A stretch of DNA of 64,000 bases, from contig NZ_AP022601.1 in assembly GCF_010726765.1 (NCBI RefSeq), positions 3,534,001 through 3,598,000 on the forward strand, in the 5' to 3' direction. The notes below the pieces were generated by a model that had not been told where the DNA came from, searched no databases, and worked only from the letters and a program-made list of their open reading frames with translations. The stretch is from Mycobacterium gallinarum (lineage in GTDB: Bacteria > Actinomycetota > Actinomycetes > Mycobacteriales > Mycobacteriaceae). This document shows, in pieces, positions 41,527 through 48,938 of this stretch. The first letter of the stretch is position 1. Every line of letters starts with the position of its first letter. A program made the translations under genes and the position numbers.

Positions 41527-42258
41527 ATGAATCTGCCCACGCTGAATCTGGGCCGTAAACGTGCTGCCTCGACGAGCGCGAAGCCCTCCGGCAGTGGCCT
41601 TGACGAACACATGGCCGCGTCGCAGGCAGCACAGCGGCAGGCCGACAAGTGGCTCATATCCGGCAGCCTGCTGATCGGTACCGCGGCGCTCGGCGTCTTC
41701 GGTCTGCCGCTGTTTCTGCGAGGGGTATGGCTCCTTCGCAAGGCACAACGCGAAGGTCTGACAGTGCGCCCCATGCTGGTGACGCTGCTCGGCTATCTGG
41801 TGATCATCGACGCGGCGATCAACACCGTCGGATGGGCCTTGGACCTGGTCGCCAACCACACCATCCTGGCCCGAATCCTGTTGAACGGCTGGGGCGCAAT
41901 GTTCGACGCGGGCTACTTCTGGCACTACAACGAACTATGGCTGGGAGGTGCCGCCGGGCCCGGCGAGAAGGCCATGGAAGTCGGGATGATCCTCACCGTC
42001 TTCACCATGCGCATCGCGGCGGCGATCGGATTCCTGCAGATGAAGCGGTGGGGACACCAGTGGATGATCGTCACCTGCTGGATGGGCGTGCTCATCTGGT
42101 GTCTCTACGTGTTCAACATGACCATGTACGCCGACGTGCGGTTCGCGGGCGTCGTCCTACCCGTCGTCGGCTGGTGGCTCTACGACATCTTCTACATCAC
42201 CCCATTCCTCGCGATCCCCTACCTGCATTCGGTGAATCGTGAGATCTTCTCCGACTGA
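41527..42258 (+). CDS. Polytopic membrane protein A1 (paralogue of the 45525 gene), function unknown
   Basis: A 243-residue protein: a polar N-terminus of about 40 residues, then about six transmembrane segments (roughly 43-66, 82-105, 115-133, 150-170, 178-198 and 206-228). Charged or metal-capable residues sit within or between helices: D127 and H133 in [12 protein letters not shown]177 in RWGHQWM and H234 near the C-terminus. I do not recognise the family. It is a paralogue of the membrane protein at 45525, with only three substitutions over roughly the last 75 residues. It lies between two TetR genes and behind its own repressible promoter. It could be a membrane metalloenzyme subunit served by the NorQ/NorD-like pair downstream, which is inference. 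Confidence 0.85.
   Translation: MNLPTLNLGRKRAASTSAKPSGSGLDEHMAASQAAQRQADKWLISGSLLIGTAALGVFGLPLFLRGVWLLRKAQREGLTVRPMLVTLLGYLVIIDAAINTVGWALDLVANHTILARILLNGWGAMFDAGYFWHYNELWLGGAAGPGEKAMEVGMILTVFTMRIAAAIGFLQMKRWGHQWMIVTCWMGVLIWCLYVFNMTMYADVRFAGVVLPVVGWWLYDIFYITPFLAIPYLHSVNREIFSD
42055..42143 (+). repeat. 89-base tract identical to 46017-46105
   Basis: These 89 bases in the A1 membrane-protein gene are identical to 46017-46105 in A2, third codon positions included. A second identical tract of 51 bases follows (42168-42218 and 46130-46180). This points to recent duplication or gene conversion. Confidence 0.9.
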
Positions 42259-42260
42259 GT

Positions 42261-42292
42261 GTCAATGACTCAACTCATTGACTTTGGTCAGT
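42261..42292. promoter_or_regulatory. TetR-type operator O3 and overlapping inverted repeat upstream of tetR2
   Basis: ATTGACTTTGGTCAGT (42277-42292) matches O2 at all but three positions. An overlapping inverted repeat, GTCAATGA and TCATTGAC with a six-base spacer (42261-42282), adds a further half-site pair. It lies 24 bases before the second TetR gene and suggests autoregulation. Confidence 0.6.
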
Positions 42293-42315
42293 AACTAAGT
42301 TACAAAGGGCGGACC

Positions 42316-42918
42316 ATGACGCCTCAAGTCAAGCAGTCGGCGCGGGAAACGCGCCGGTTGCAGACGCGGGAACGCATCCTCGGCGCAGCGATCGCCGAGT
42401 TCAAGCTCGCGGGCATGTCCGGCGCCGACGTGAACGCGATTGCGACGGCCGCCGGCGTCGCCCACGGCACCTTCTTCTTCCACTTCCCGAGCAAGGAGCA
42501 CGTCCTCCTCGAGTTGGAAAGCCGCGAAGAGGCACGGATGGCTGCCGATTTCGCCCGCTTCGTGGGTCACCCACATGATCTGGTGACGGTGCTCGATGAG
42601 GCGGTCCAGCTGGTGACCGGCCTCGAAGAACGTCTTGGCCCGCTGCTGTTCAAAGAGCTACTCGCCTTGCACTTCTCGCCGACCCGGCCGACCAAGGACG
42701 AATGGACCGACCACCCGATGATCGTGTTGTTGGTCGATGAGATCGAACGGGCGCGCGGCGACGGTGCGGTGCATCCCGCCGTCGACGCGTTCTACAGCGC
42801 CGCGTTCTTCCTGCTCGGCGTGTACGGCGTGTTCACGACCACGGTCAAGTCCGATATCCGGGACACGATGCTCGCCAAATTGGTCGACACGGCGGTCCGA
42901 GGTCTGGAGATCCGATGA
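42316..42918 (+). CDS. TetR/AcrR-family regulator 2
   Basis: A 200-residue TetR protein closely related to the one at 40887. SARETRRLQTRERILGAAI, the recognition region and GVAHGTFFFHFPSKEHVLLE are almost the same; the ligand domains diverge more (VTVLDEAVQLVTGLEERLGP against ASMLGEAVRLVMGLERRLGA). The pair probably arose with the A1/A2 membrane-protein duplication. The ATG at 42316 follows an imperfect GGGCGG site. It is followed after 21 bases by the 34-residue peptide gene and may be co-transcribed with the whole downstream operon. Confidence 0.92.
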   Translation: MTPQVKQSARETRRLQTRERILGAAIAEFKLAGMSGADVNAIATAAGVAHGTFFFHFPSKEHVLLELESREEARMAADFARFVGHPHDLVTVLDEAVQLVTGLEERLGPLLFKELLALHFSPTRPTKDEWTDHPMIVLLVDEIERARGDGAVHPAVDAFYSAAFFLLGVYGVFTTTVKSDIRDTMLAKLVDTAVRGLEIR

Positions 42919-42939
42919 CTTATAGCAAGGAGGCCTGAC

Positions 42940-43044
42940 GTGGATTGGGTATGGGAGATCCTGCGATACGTCGCCGCTTGGGGCGGCACCGGTTTGATCA
43001 TCTGGTTCTGGTACTGGATGTTCTCGAACATCGGCACGTTCTGA
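42940..43044 (+). CDS. 34-residue Trp-rich single-pass membrane peptide
   Basis: GTG start, reading MDWVWEILRYVAAWGG and ending FSNIGTF. One hydrophobic helix spans about residues 11-29, and six of the 34 residues are Trp (3, 5, 14, 22, 24 and 26). A full AAGGAGG ribosome site lies six bases before the GTG, and the reading frame fits exactly between the TetR gene and the NorD-like gene (nine bases). The strong ribosome site and the context support real translation. It is probably a small subunit of a membrane complex; the family is not recognised. Confidence 0.75.
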   Translation: MDWVWEILRYVAAWGGTGLIIWFWYWMFSNIGTF

Positions 43045-43053
43045 GTAATCGAT

Positions 43054-44586
43054 ATGTCTGAGCTGTCCGAAACGCACGCGCTCGCCGTGGAACGCAGCTG
43101 CGCCGTCACGGCCGTGGCCCTCAGCGGGCAACGCCGCGAGGGTGTGCGCCTCGTGAGCGGACACCGGCGGGACTTCGGTCTGAGCTCCACCCTCGATTTC
43201 GTCCATGTCCCGTATCCCCCACCGGTTCACGACTGGACCAGGCGCAGCCTGACATGCGGTGTAGCGCTTCAATGTTCACCGTCGAAGGACCGCGTGGTCG
43301 ACTATCGATTGAACGAGCTCTCGGCGCGGGAGCTGAGCGCGCTGTCCCTCGTCGAGGCGGGTGTCGCCGTGGGCTGGATCGCGGACAACTGGCCTGGGCT
43401 CCTGGCGGAAGTGCGCCGTCTGCTACCTGATCTTGCGGTCGCGCCCAGCGATATGGACGCCAAGGAGATGCTCCATCGCGCCGTCGCACTGGCGCGTACG
43501 CAGCAGCCGCTCATTGTTGACCCGTTGCTGGGCACCTTGCCCCGGGCGTACACCGACCCGCAGGGCATTGCCGACAAGCTGCGTCGCACCTTCGGCCGGA
43601 TGCCCTGGACCACAACACAGAAGCGGCTGCCCCGGCCGTACTCCGTTCCCGTCGGCGGCGATGGCGGCGTGCGCAATCCGAACCTGCCTCCGCCGAGTCG
43701 TCCGCAGGACAACGATCTGGACATCACGCCCGAGCACCGCCCCGGCATCCCGTATCCGGAGTGGAATGCGTGGACCGAAAGCTTCCTGGCCGACCACGTT
43801 GCGGTGCTCGAACGCACCCACACGAGTCAGCACCGCCATCAGGTGATGGCCTCGGCGGATCTGCGAAAGTGGTTCTCAGAGCACACCCATCGCGCCATGA
43901 AGAACAGGCTGGAGGACGGATCCGACCTCGACGTCGAGCAGTACGTCAGCCATTACATCGATCTGACGACCGGCGAAGCCGTCGAGCCACGCATCTTCCG
44001 GGACCTGTTGCCCAGCAGCCGCGATGTCACCACGGCCCTACTTCTTGACGGCAGCTCCTCGCTGGGGGTGCACGGCGGGACGATTTTCAAACTCGAATTG
44101 GCATGTGCCGACGCGCTTTCGCAGGCCATGACACTTGCCCGCGAACGCCATGGGATATTCGTGTTCACCGGCAACACCCGCCACCGCGTCGAGGTCACCT
44201 GCCTCAAGGATTTCGAGGACCGCCGGTTCGTGCCGCCGGGTGGCCTCGGCCTGGCCACGGGCGGATACACCCGGCTCGGCGCGCCACTGCGGCATCTGAC
44301 CAGCCGGCTGCTCGCCCAACCGTCGGAACGGCGACTGCTGATCGTCATCGGCGACGGCCTGATCTCCGACGAGGGATACGAGGGCCGCTACGCCTGGGCG
44401 GATGCCGCGCATGCGGTGAAGGAGGCCAGCGAGGCGGGCGTGAGCATGTACTACGTCGGCGTCGGCCCGACGCGCGTCGATCCGCTGCCCGAGGTGTTCG
44501 GACCTCGCCGCTCCCAACGCATCCGGCGGATCGAGGAGCTTCCCAGGGTGTTGGCCCATGTGCATCGAGAGTTGGTGGCAGCGTGA
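43054..44586 (+). CDS. NorD/CbbO-type VWA-domain protein
   Basis: A 510-residue protein. The C-terminal third is a von Willebrand A domain with an intact MIDAS: DGSSS at 332-337, T406 in GGYTRLGAPLRH and D434 in IGDGLISDEGYEGRY. The T-R-G and YEGRY signatures are those of NorD (nitric oxide reductase activation) and CbbO (rubisco activation). Such proteins pair with a MoxR-class AAA+ ATPase and help insert metal or remodel a client enzyme. The N-terminal two thirds is a poorly conserved adaptor. The stop overlaps the NorQ-like start (GTGA), so the two are made together. No nor catalytic genes or rubisco are present in the window, so the client is probably a different enzyme. Confidence 0.88.
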   Translation: MSELSETHALAVERSCAVTAVALSGQRREGVRLVSGHRRDFGLSSTLDFVHVPYPPPVHDWTRRSLTCGVALQCSPSKDRVVDYRLNELSARELSALSLVEAGVAVGWIADNWPGLLAEVRRLLPDLAVAPSDMDAKEMLHRAVALARTQQPLIVDPLLGTLPRAYTDPQGIADKLRRTFGRMPWTTTQKRLPRPYSVPVGGDGGVRNPNLPPPSRPQDNDLDITPEHRPGIPYPEWNAWTESFLADHVAVLERTHTSQHRHQVMASADLRKWFSEHTHRAMKNRLEDGSDLDVEQYVSHYIDLTTGEAVEPRIFRDLLPSSRDVTTALLLDGSSSLGVHGGTIFKLELACADALSQAMTLARERHGIFVFTGNTRHRVEVTCLKDFEDRRFVPPGGLGLATGGYTRLGAPLRHLTSRLLAQPSERRLLIVIGDGLISDEGYEGRYAWADAAHAVKEASEAGVSMYYVGVGPTRVDPLPEVFGPRRSQRIRRIEELPRVLAHVHRELVAA

Positions 44587-45398
44587 CAGCGAGTAGCGAC
44601 AGCGGATCGCACATGTCTCAGCAGTATTACTCCAACGGCAACGAAGTTCAGCTGTTCGAACAGGCGTACCGCCAGCGATTACCGGTGATGCTCACCGGGC
44701 CCACCGGGTGCGGTAAGACACGTCTGGTCGAGCACATGGGGCTGCTCCTACGGCGGCCCGTCGTCACGATCAGCTGCCACGACGACCTGACGAGCTCGGA
44801 TCTGGTCGGACGGTTCATGGTCACCGGCGGTGACGTCGTCTGGACGGACGGTCCGCTCACCAGAGCCGTAAAGGCCGGAGCCATCTGCTATCTCGACGAG
44901 GTCGTAGAGGCCCGCCACGATTCGCTCGCGATCCTGCACTCGCTGACCGACCATCGTCGGGCTCTTTACCTGGACCGGGCGGGCGAGGTAGTCCAGGCGC
45001 CCGAAGCGTTCATGCTCGTGTGCTCCTACAACCCCGCGTACCGCAGTTCGTTGAAGGAACTCAAGCCGTCGTTCCGGCAGCGCTTCGTCACCCTCCCGAT
45101 GCGCTATCTCCCGCCGGATCGCGAGGCCGAGGTGATCGTCACCGAGGCCGGTATCGCATTGGGGTCGGCCCAGCGTCTTGTGCAATGTGCAACGGCGATC
45201 AGGACCGCGGACGAAGCATTCCACTTCGAACCCCCGTCCACCCGAGTGCTCGTCACCGCAGCGCACCTGATCGCGGCGGGCGCAACTGAATTGGAGGCGG
45301 CCGAGGCCTGCATTCTCGCGCCGCTCTCGAGCGACGGGGCCATCACCGAAGGTCTACGCGAAGTCGCGGCGGCCAGCCTCATGGAAGGAGTCAACTGA
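44583..45398 (+). CDS. NorQ/CbbQ-type MoxR AAA+ ATPase
   Basis: A 271-residue AAA+ protein. Walker A GPTGCGKT is at 39-46, CHDDLTSSDLVGRF at 65-78 is the family's characteristic loop, Walker B ICYLDEVVEA is at 101-110, sensor 1 is N150 in CSYNPAY, and the Arg-finger region is RQRF at about 165. The match to CbbQ/NirQ/NorQ/GpvN proteins is clear through the whole chain. It should form a hexameric ring that, with the VWA partner, activates a metalloenzyme. The GTG at 44583 overlaps the NorD-like stop; an ATG at 44613 is an alternative start. Confidence 0.93.
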   Translation: MTASSDSGSHMSQQYYSNGNEVQLFEQAYRQRLPVMLTGPTGCGKTRLVEHMGLLLRRPVVTISCHDDLTSSDLVGRFMVTGGDVVWTDGPLTRAVKAGAICYLDEVVEARHDSLAILHSLTDHRRALYLDRAGEVVQAPEAFMLVCSYNPAYRSSLKELKPSFRQRFVTLPMRYLPPDREAEVIVTEAGIALGSAQRLVQCATAIRTADEAFHFEPPSTRVLVTAAHLIAAGATELEAAEACILAPLSSDGAITEGLREVAAASLMEGVN

Positions 45399-45399
45399 C

Positions 45400-45528
45400 G
45401 TGGATCAGAAGGAACGCAAGCGCAAGAGGGCACTCATCATCTTGCAGATCGTCATCTACGGCTACCTGCTGACGATGTTCGGGATCCAGCTGTACATGTC
45501 CTTCGCCCGGGGGTGGTGGGAGTTGTGA
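45400..45528 (+). CDS. 42-residue single-pass membrane peptide
   Basis: GTG start, reading [20 protein letters not shown] and ending FARGWWEL. A strongly basic N-terminus (KERKRKR) is followed by one transmembrane helix (about residues 11-34), predicting N-in orientation. AAGGAG lies nine bases upstream. The stop codon overlaps the start of the A2 membrane protein (GTGA), so the peptide is translationally coupled to it, which argues strongly that it is real. It is likely a small subunit or assembly factor of the same membrane complex. Confidence 0.78.
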   Translation: MDQKERKRKRALIILQIVIYGYLLTMFGIQLYMSFARGWWEL

Positions 45529-46220
45529 GCCTCGACGTCCGGTCGGGCGGCACGGTAAGCCTCGAGGAGCACGACGAGGCGTCGCGGCTGGCGCAACGCC
45601 GGGCCGACAAATGGATGATCGTCGGCGCCGGCCTGATGGGCATGTGGGCACCGGGGATCTTCGGCCTGCCGATCTTCCTGCGTGGGGTCTGGCTGCAGCG
45701 CCAGGCAGCGCGCGCCGGTCTGTCGATGCGGCCGATGATCGTCACCCTGATCGGATACCTGGTGCTGATCGACGGCATGCTCAACAGCCTCGGGTGGGCA
45801 TTGGATCTCGTCGCCAACCACACGCTGATCAACCGCGTGCTGATGGTCGGCTGGGGTGCGATGTTCGACGCCGGATACTTCTGGCACTACAACGAATCCT
45901 GGGTCGGGGGCGCGGCCGGACCGGGCGAGAAGTCCATGGTGTTCGGGATGATCGTCACTGTCTTCGCGATGCGGTGCGCGGCGGCGATCGGGTTCCTGCA
46001 GATGAAGCGCTGGGGCCACCAGTGGATGATCGTCACCTGCTGGATGGGCGTGCTCATCTGGTGTCTCTACGTGTTCAACATGACCATGTACGCCGACGTG
46101 CGGTTTGCCGGTGTGGTCTTCCCGGTCATCGGCTGGTGGCTCTACGACATCTTCTACATCACCCCATTCCTCGCGATCCCGTATCTGCACACGGTCAATC
46201 GCGAAATCTTCTCCGACTGA
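45525..46220 (+). CDS. Polytopic membrane protein A2 (paralogue of the 41527 gene), function unknown
   Basis: A 231-residue protein with about six transmembrane segments, starting at a GTG that overlaps the stop of the 42-residue peptide. [56 protein letters not shown] and [12 protein letters not shown] are shared with A1, including the D, H and E residues that could bind metal. The N-terminal 35 residues differ from A1. It lies directly after the NorQ-like gene, as a client would in nor or cbb clusters. Not recognised as a known oxygenase: it lacks the eight-His pattern of AlkB, and I see no PmoC-type D-x3-H motif. Confidence 0.85.
   Translation: MSLDVRSGGTVSLEEHDEASRLAQRRADKWMIVGAGLMGMWAPGIFGLPIFLRGVWLQRQAARAGLSMRPMIVTLIGYLVLIDGMLNSLGWALDLVANHTLINRVLMVGWGAMFDAGYFWHYNESWVGGAAGPGEKSMVFGMIVTVFAMRCAAAIGFLQMKRWGHQWMIVTCWMGVLIWCLYVFNMTMYADVRFAGVVFPVIGWWLYDIFYITPFLAIPYLHTVNREIFSD
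46017..46105 (+). repeat. 89-base tract identical to 42055-42143
   Basis: Second copy of the identical tract described at 42055, inside the A2 membrane-protein gene. The copies lie about 4 kb apart in direct orientation, so recombination between them could delete the intervening regulator and NorD/NorQ genes. Confidence 0.9.
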
Positions 46221-46243
46221 ACCTGATTCGAGGGAGCACAGCT

Positions 46244-46678
46244 GTGACTTCAACTTCTCAAACACCGGAAGCCGAAACGGAACAGAAGACCGAAGACCTG
46301 CCACCTGGCACCACGCCGTACTACGCGCGGATGCACAAGTGGATCAAGCGAGCGGTCCTGGTATGCCTCGTCGCGCTCGTCATCGAGGGCGCCTTCACGC
46401 TACCGTTCATGGCCGTCTACTACGGCTATCCGACGCTGAGTCTCACCGAGATTTGTAGCGAGCTGCTGAAGGTGCGGTATTCCGATGACGCGCTGGAATG
46501 CAAGGTTCCGTACCCGCCGCTTGGTCCGCCGGAGGGAGCCGAAGGCAAGGACACCGCACAGGACGAGTGGGGGATCCAACCGGTCCCGAAGTACAACCGG
46601 ATCGGGTTCCGCGAACTGGTGCGGATACATGAAGAGCGTGAGGCGCGGCAGGCCGCTGAACAGCAAGGCGCACCGTGA
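46244..46678 (+). CDS. Single-pass membrane protein B of the cluster
   Basis: A 144-residue protein. A polar N-terminus is followed by the basic stretch HKWIKRA, one transmembrane helix (about residues 37-60), then an acidic, Pro-rich outer domain with two Cys (in TEICSELL and LECKVPYPP) that could form a disulfide. A charged helix ([18 protein letters not shown]) ends the chain. The GTG at 46244 has AGGGAG seven bases upstream. The stop overlaps the P450 start (GTGA). The family is not recognised. It probably belongs to the same membrane assembly as A2 and the small peptides. Confidence 0.78.
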   Translation: MTSTSQTPEAETEQKTEDLPPGTTPYYARMHKWIKRAVLVCLVALVIEGAFTLPFMAVYYGYPTLSLTEICSELLKVRYSDDALECKVPYPPLGPPEGAEGKDTAQDEWGIQPVPKYNRIGFRELVRIHEEREARQAAEQQGAP

Positions 46679-47892
46679 CCAAATCGCTCGAGGAGCACGC
46701 GGACAACTGGGACCTTCGACACGAGGATTTCCAGGACAACGACTTCCTCTACGACGTCTACGAAGTGATGCGTCGCAACTCACCCTTTGCGCATACCGAT
46801 ACGCCGTTTCTGAGCGCGACGCCCGGCGGCGCGTGGGTGGCGGTCCGCTACGAGGACTGCTACAAGATTCTGCAGGACTGGGAGCATTTCTCGTCCAATC
46901 CGACGCCCGAGGCTTCCGAGCGGCTCGCCGGCGATCTCGTGATCACGCTCGATCCGCCTCGGCAGCAGCAGTTCCGCAAGGTGCTCAACCCGTACTTCTC
47001 ACCGGCGCGGATGAAGGCGCTCACACCCCAGATCCGCGATGAAACCGACCATCTGATAGACGATTTCATCGACGAGGGTCGCGGAGACCTCGCCCAGGTT
47101 GCGTGGCGCCAGCCTGGGATCGTGTTCTTCAAGTACCTGTTCGGATTGCCCACCGACGACGTACCGCTGTGTATCGACCTGACCGACGCCGGGTTGAACG
47201 GCGACACCGAGGAAGCGCGCGGGGCCGCGTGGGGCGGGCTGTACCAGCACCTCCACGACGCGATCACCGCACGGACCACCCAACCCCCGAAGGACGACAT
47301 GATCGACGTCCTTCTCAACGCCGAGATCGACGGCGAAAAGCTGCAGTTCGGCGACATCGTCGGCAACGCAATGCTCTTGGTGCAGGCAGGTCTCGAAACC
47401 ACGGCAAGCGCGATGTCGTTCGCCTTCCACTATCTTGCTACCCATCCCGAGGAGCGCGACCGCCTCATCGAGGACCCCGAGCTGCGGCCGCGTGCCATCG
47501 AGGAGTTCCTTCGCTTCTCAGGGTCGATCCACGGCATCCCGCGCACCGTCACCCGGGAAGTCGAACTGAGTGGCCACACCTTCTGCCCCGGTGAATCCGT
47601 CATCGTCAACTACGCCTCCGCGAATCGCGATGCGGAACAGTTTCCCGACCCAGACCGGTGCATCCTCGATCGCAAGTCGAATCGCCACCTGGGATTCGGC
47701 GCAGGCGTCCATCGGTGCCTCGGCTCCAATCTGGCTCGCCTGGAATTCCAGATCGGGGTCGAGCAGGTGCTGTCACGGATGCCTGACTATCGCCTCGCGT
47801 CCGACCGGGATGCGGTGTTCCACGGCAACTCCGTTACCCGAGGTTTCCGTGCTATCCCAGTGAATTTCACGCCCGGCGAGAAGTCGATATGA
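46675..47892 (+). CDS. Cytochrome P450 (405 aa)
   Basis: A 405-residue soluble bacterial P450. The heme-binding loop [15 protein letters not shown] has its Cys at 348, the I-helix motif is AGLETT at 238-243 (Glu in place of the more usual Asp), and ExxR is at 277-280. It hydroxylates an organic substrate with O2 and needs a ferredoxin and reductase, neither of which is encoded here. The GTG at 46675 overlaps the membrane-protein B stop, and the 3' end overlaps the DapB-like gene (ATGA). I do not assign a CYP number. The coupling ties it to the membrane complex. Confidence 0.94.
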   Translation: MTKSLEEHADNWDLRHEDFQDNDFLYDVYEVMRRNSPFAHTDTPFLSATPGGAWVAVRYEDCYKILQDWEHFSSNPTPEASERLAGDLVITLDPPRQQQFRKVLNPYFSPARMKALTPQIRDETDHLIDDFIDEGRGDLAQVAWRQPGIVFFKYLFGLPTDDVPLCIDLTDAGLNGDTEEARGAAWGGLYQHLHDAITARTTQPPKDDMIDVLLNAEIDGEKLQFGDIVGNAMLLVQAGLETTASAMSFAFHYLATHPEERDRLIEDPELRPRAIEEFLRFSGSIHGIPRTVTREVELSGHTFCPGESVIVNYASANRDAEQFPDPDRCILDRKSNRHLGFGAGVHRCLGSNLARLEFQIGVEQVLSRMPDYRLASDRDAVFHGNSVTRGFRAIPVNFTPGEKSI

Positions 47893-48938
47893 CGTTCCGA
47901 ATCGTCCAGTGGACGACCGGCAACATCGGAGTGAAGTCGGTGCACGCCATCGTCGAGAACTCGCAACTCGAGTTGGTCGGGTGCTACGCATGGTCACCGG
48001 ACAAGGTCGGCAAAGACGTCGGTGAACTATGCGGCATCCAACCCCTTGGTGTGCTGGCCACCGACGATGTCCACGCCTTGATCGCGCTGAAGCCGGATTG
48101 CGTTGTCTACAACCAGATGTTCGCCGACGTCGACCACCTTGTCCGCATTCTCGAGGCGGGGATCAACGTGGTCACTACGACGGAGTTCATCACCGGACAC
48201 CGGCTCGGCGACGGGCGTGATCGTGTTGCGAAGGCATGTGAGGCCGGCAAGTCGACGATCTTCGGCAGCGGACTGAACCCCGGCTTCATCCAGCTCTTCG
48301 CGATCGTTTCGGCAGGACTGTCGGATCGGATCGATCGGGTGTACATCGAGGAATCCTTCGACACCACGATCTACAACTCTCCGGAGACCGAGAAGATCAT
48401 GGGATTCGGATACCCGCTTGACTACCCGGATCTGCATGCGGTGACCGAGGAAGGGTCTTCGATATTCCGTGAAGCGGTCATGCTCGTCGCCGACGCCCTG
48501 GGGGTCGAACTCGACGACATCCGTTGCGAGGCCAAATACGCGCAGGCCACGGAGGACGTCAGCCTTCCCGGCGACTGGGTCATCGCCAAGGGCTGCGTGG
48601 CGGGAATCGACGTGAGCTGGAAGGGCTACGTCGGTGACCGGGACGTCGTCGAAGCACGGGCGGTGTGGACCAAGGGTCAAGCATTGGATCCTGTGTGGGA
48701 GATGGGATTCGGCTACAAGATCACGGTCGAGGGGCGGCCGACGATCAAGACCACCCTAGCCTTCGAGCCGCCGCCCGACTTCGTGGCCGAGACCATCGAG
48801 GAATACATCCTGCTCGGACTCACCATCACCGCCGTCCCGGCGATCACCGCGATCCCCGCCGTCGTCGCGGCGGACCCCGGCATCGCGACCTACAACGATC
48901 TGCCGCTGCTCCTACCGCGAGGTGTCGTGAATGTCTGA
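47889..48938 (+). CDS. DapB-like NAD(P)-binding reductase, copy 2
   Basis: A 349-residue relative of the 38911-39984 protein. It starts FRIVQWTTGNIGVKSVHAIV with the Rossmann glycine motif, then SPDKVGKDVGELCG, NVVTTTEFITG and GSGLNPGFIQ. The C-terminal domain is typical of the DHDPR-N/diaminopentanoate-dehydrogenase-like group. It is coupled to the P450 upstream (ATGA) and to the third copy downstream (eight-base overlap). The reaction is unknown. An NAD(P)-dependent step on a P450 product is possible. Confidence 0.87.
   Translation: MTFRIVQWTTGNIGVKSVHAIVENSQLELVGCYAWSPDKVGKDVGELCGIQPLGVLATDDVHALIALKPDCVVYNQMFADVDHLVRILEAGINVVTTTEFITGHRLGDGRDRVAKACEAGKSTIFGSGLNPGFIQLFAIVSAGLSDRIDRVYIEESFDTTIYNSPETEKIMGFGYPLDYPDLHAVTEEGSSIFREAVMLVADALGVELDDIRCEAKYAQATEDVSLPGDWVIAKGCVAGIDVSWKGYVGDRDVVEARAVWTKGQALDPVWEMGFGYKITVEGRPTIKTTLAFEPPPDFVAETIEEYILLGLTITAVPAITAIPAVVAADPGIATYNDLPLLLPRGVVNV

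Noticed and set aside
43054..45398. A complete nitric oxide reductase operon
   Set aside because: Only NorD/NorQ-type helpers are present. No NorB or NorC with heme ligands was found in the window.
41527..46220. Membrane proteins A1/A2 as particulate methane/ammonia monooxygenase subunit C or as an AlkB-type alkane hydroxylase
   Set aside because: The PmoC metal-site spacing and the eight-His AlkB pattern are not present, and no PmoA or PmoB partners are encoded.
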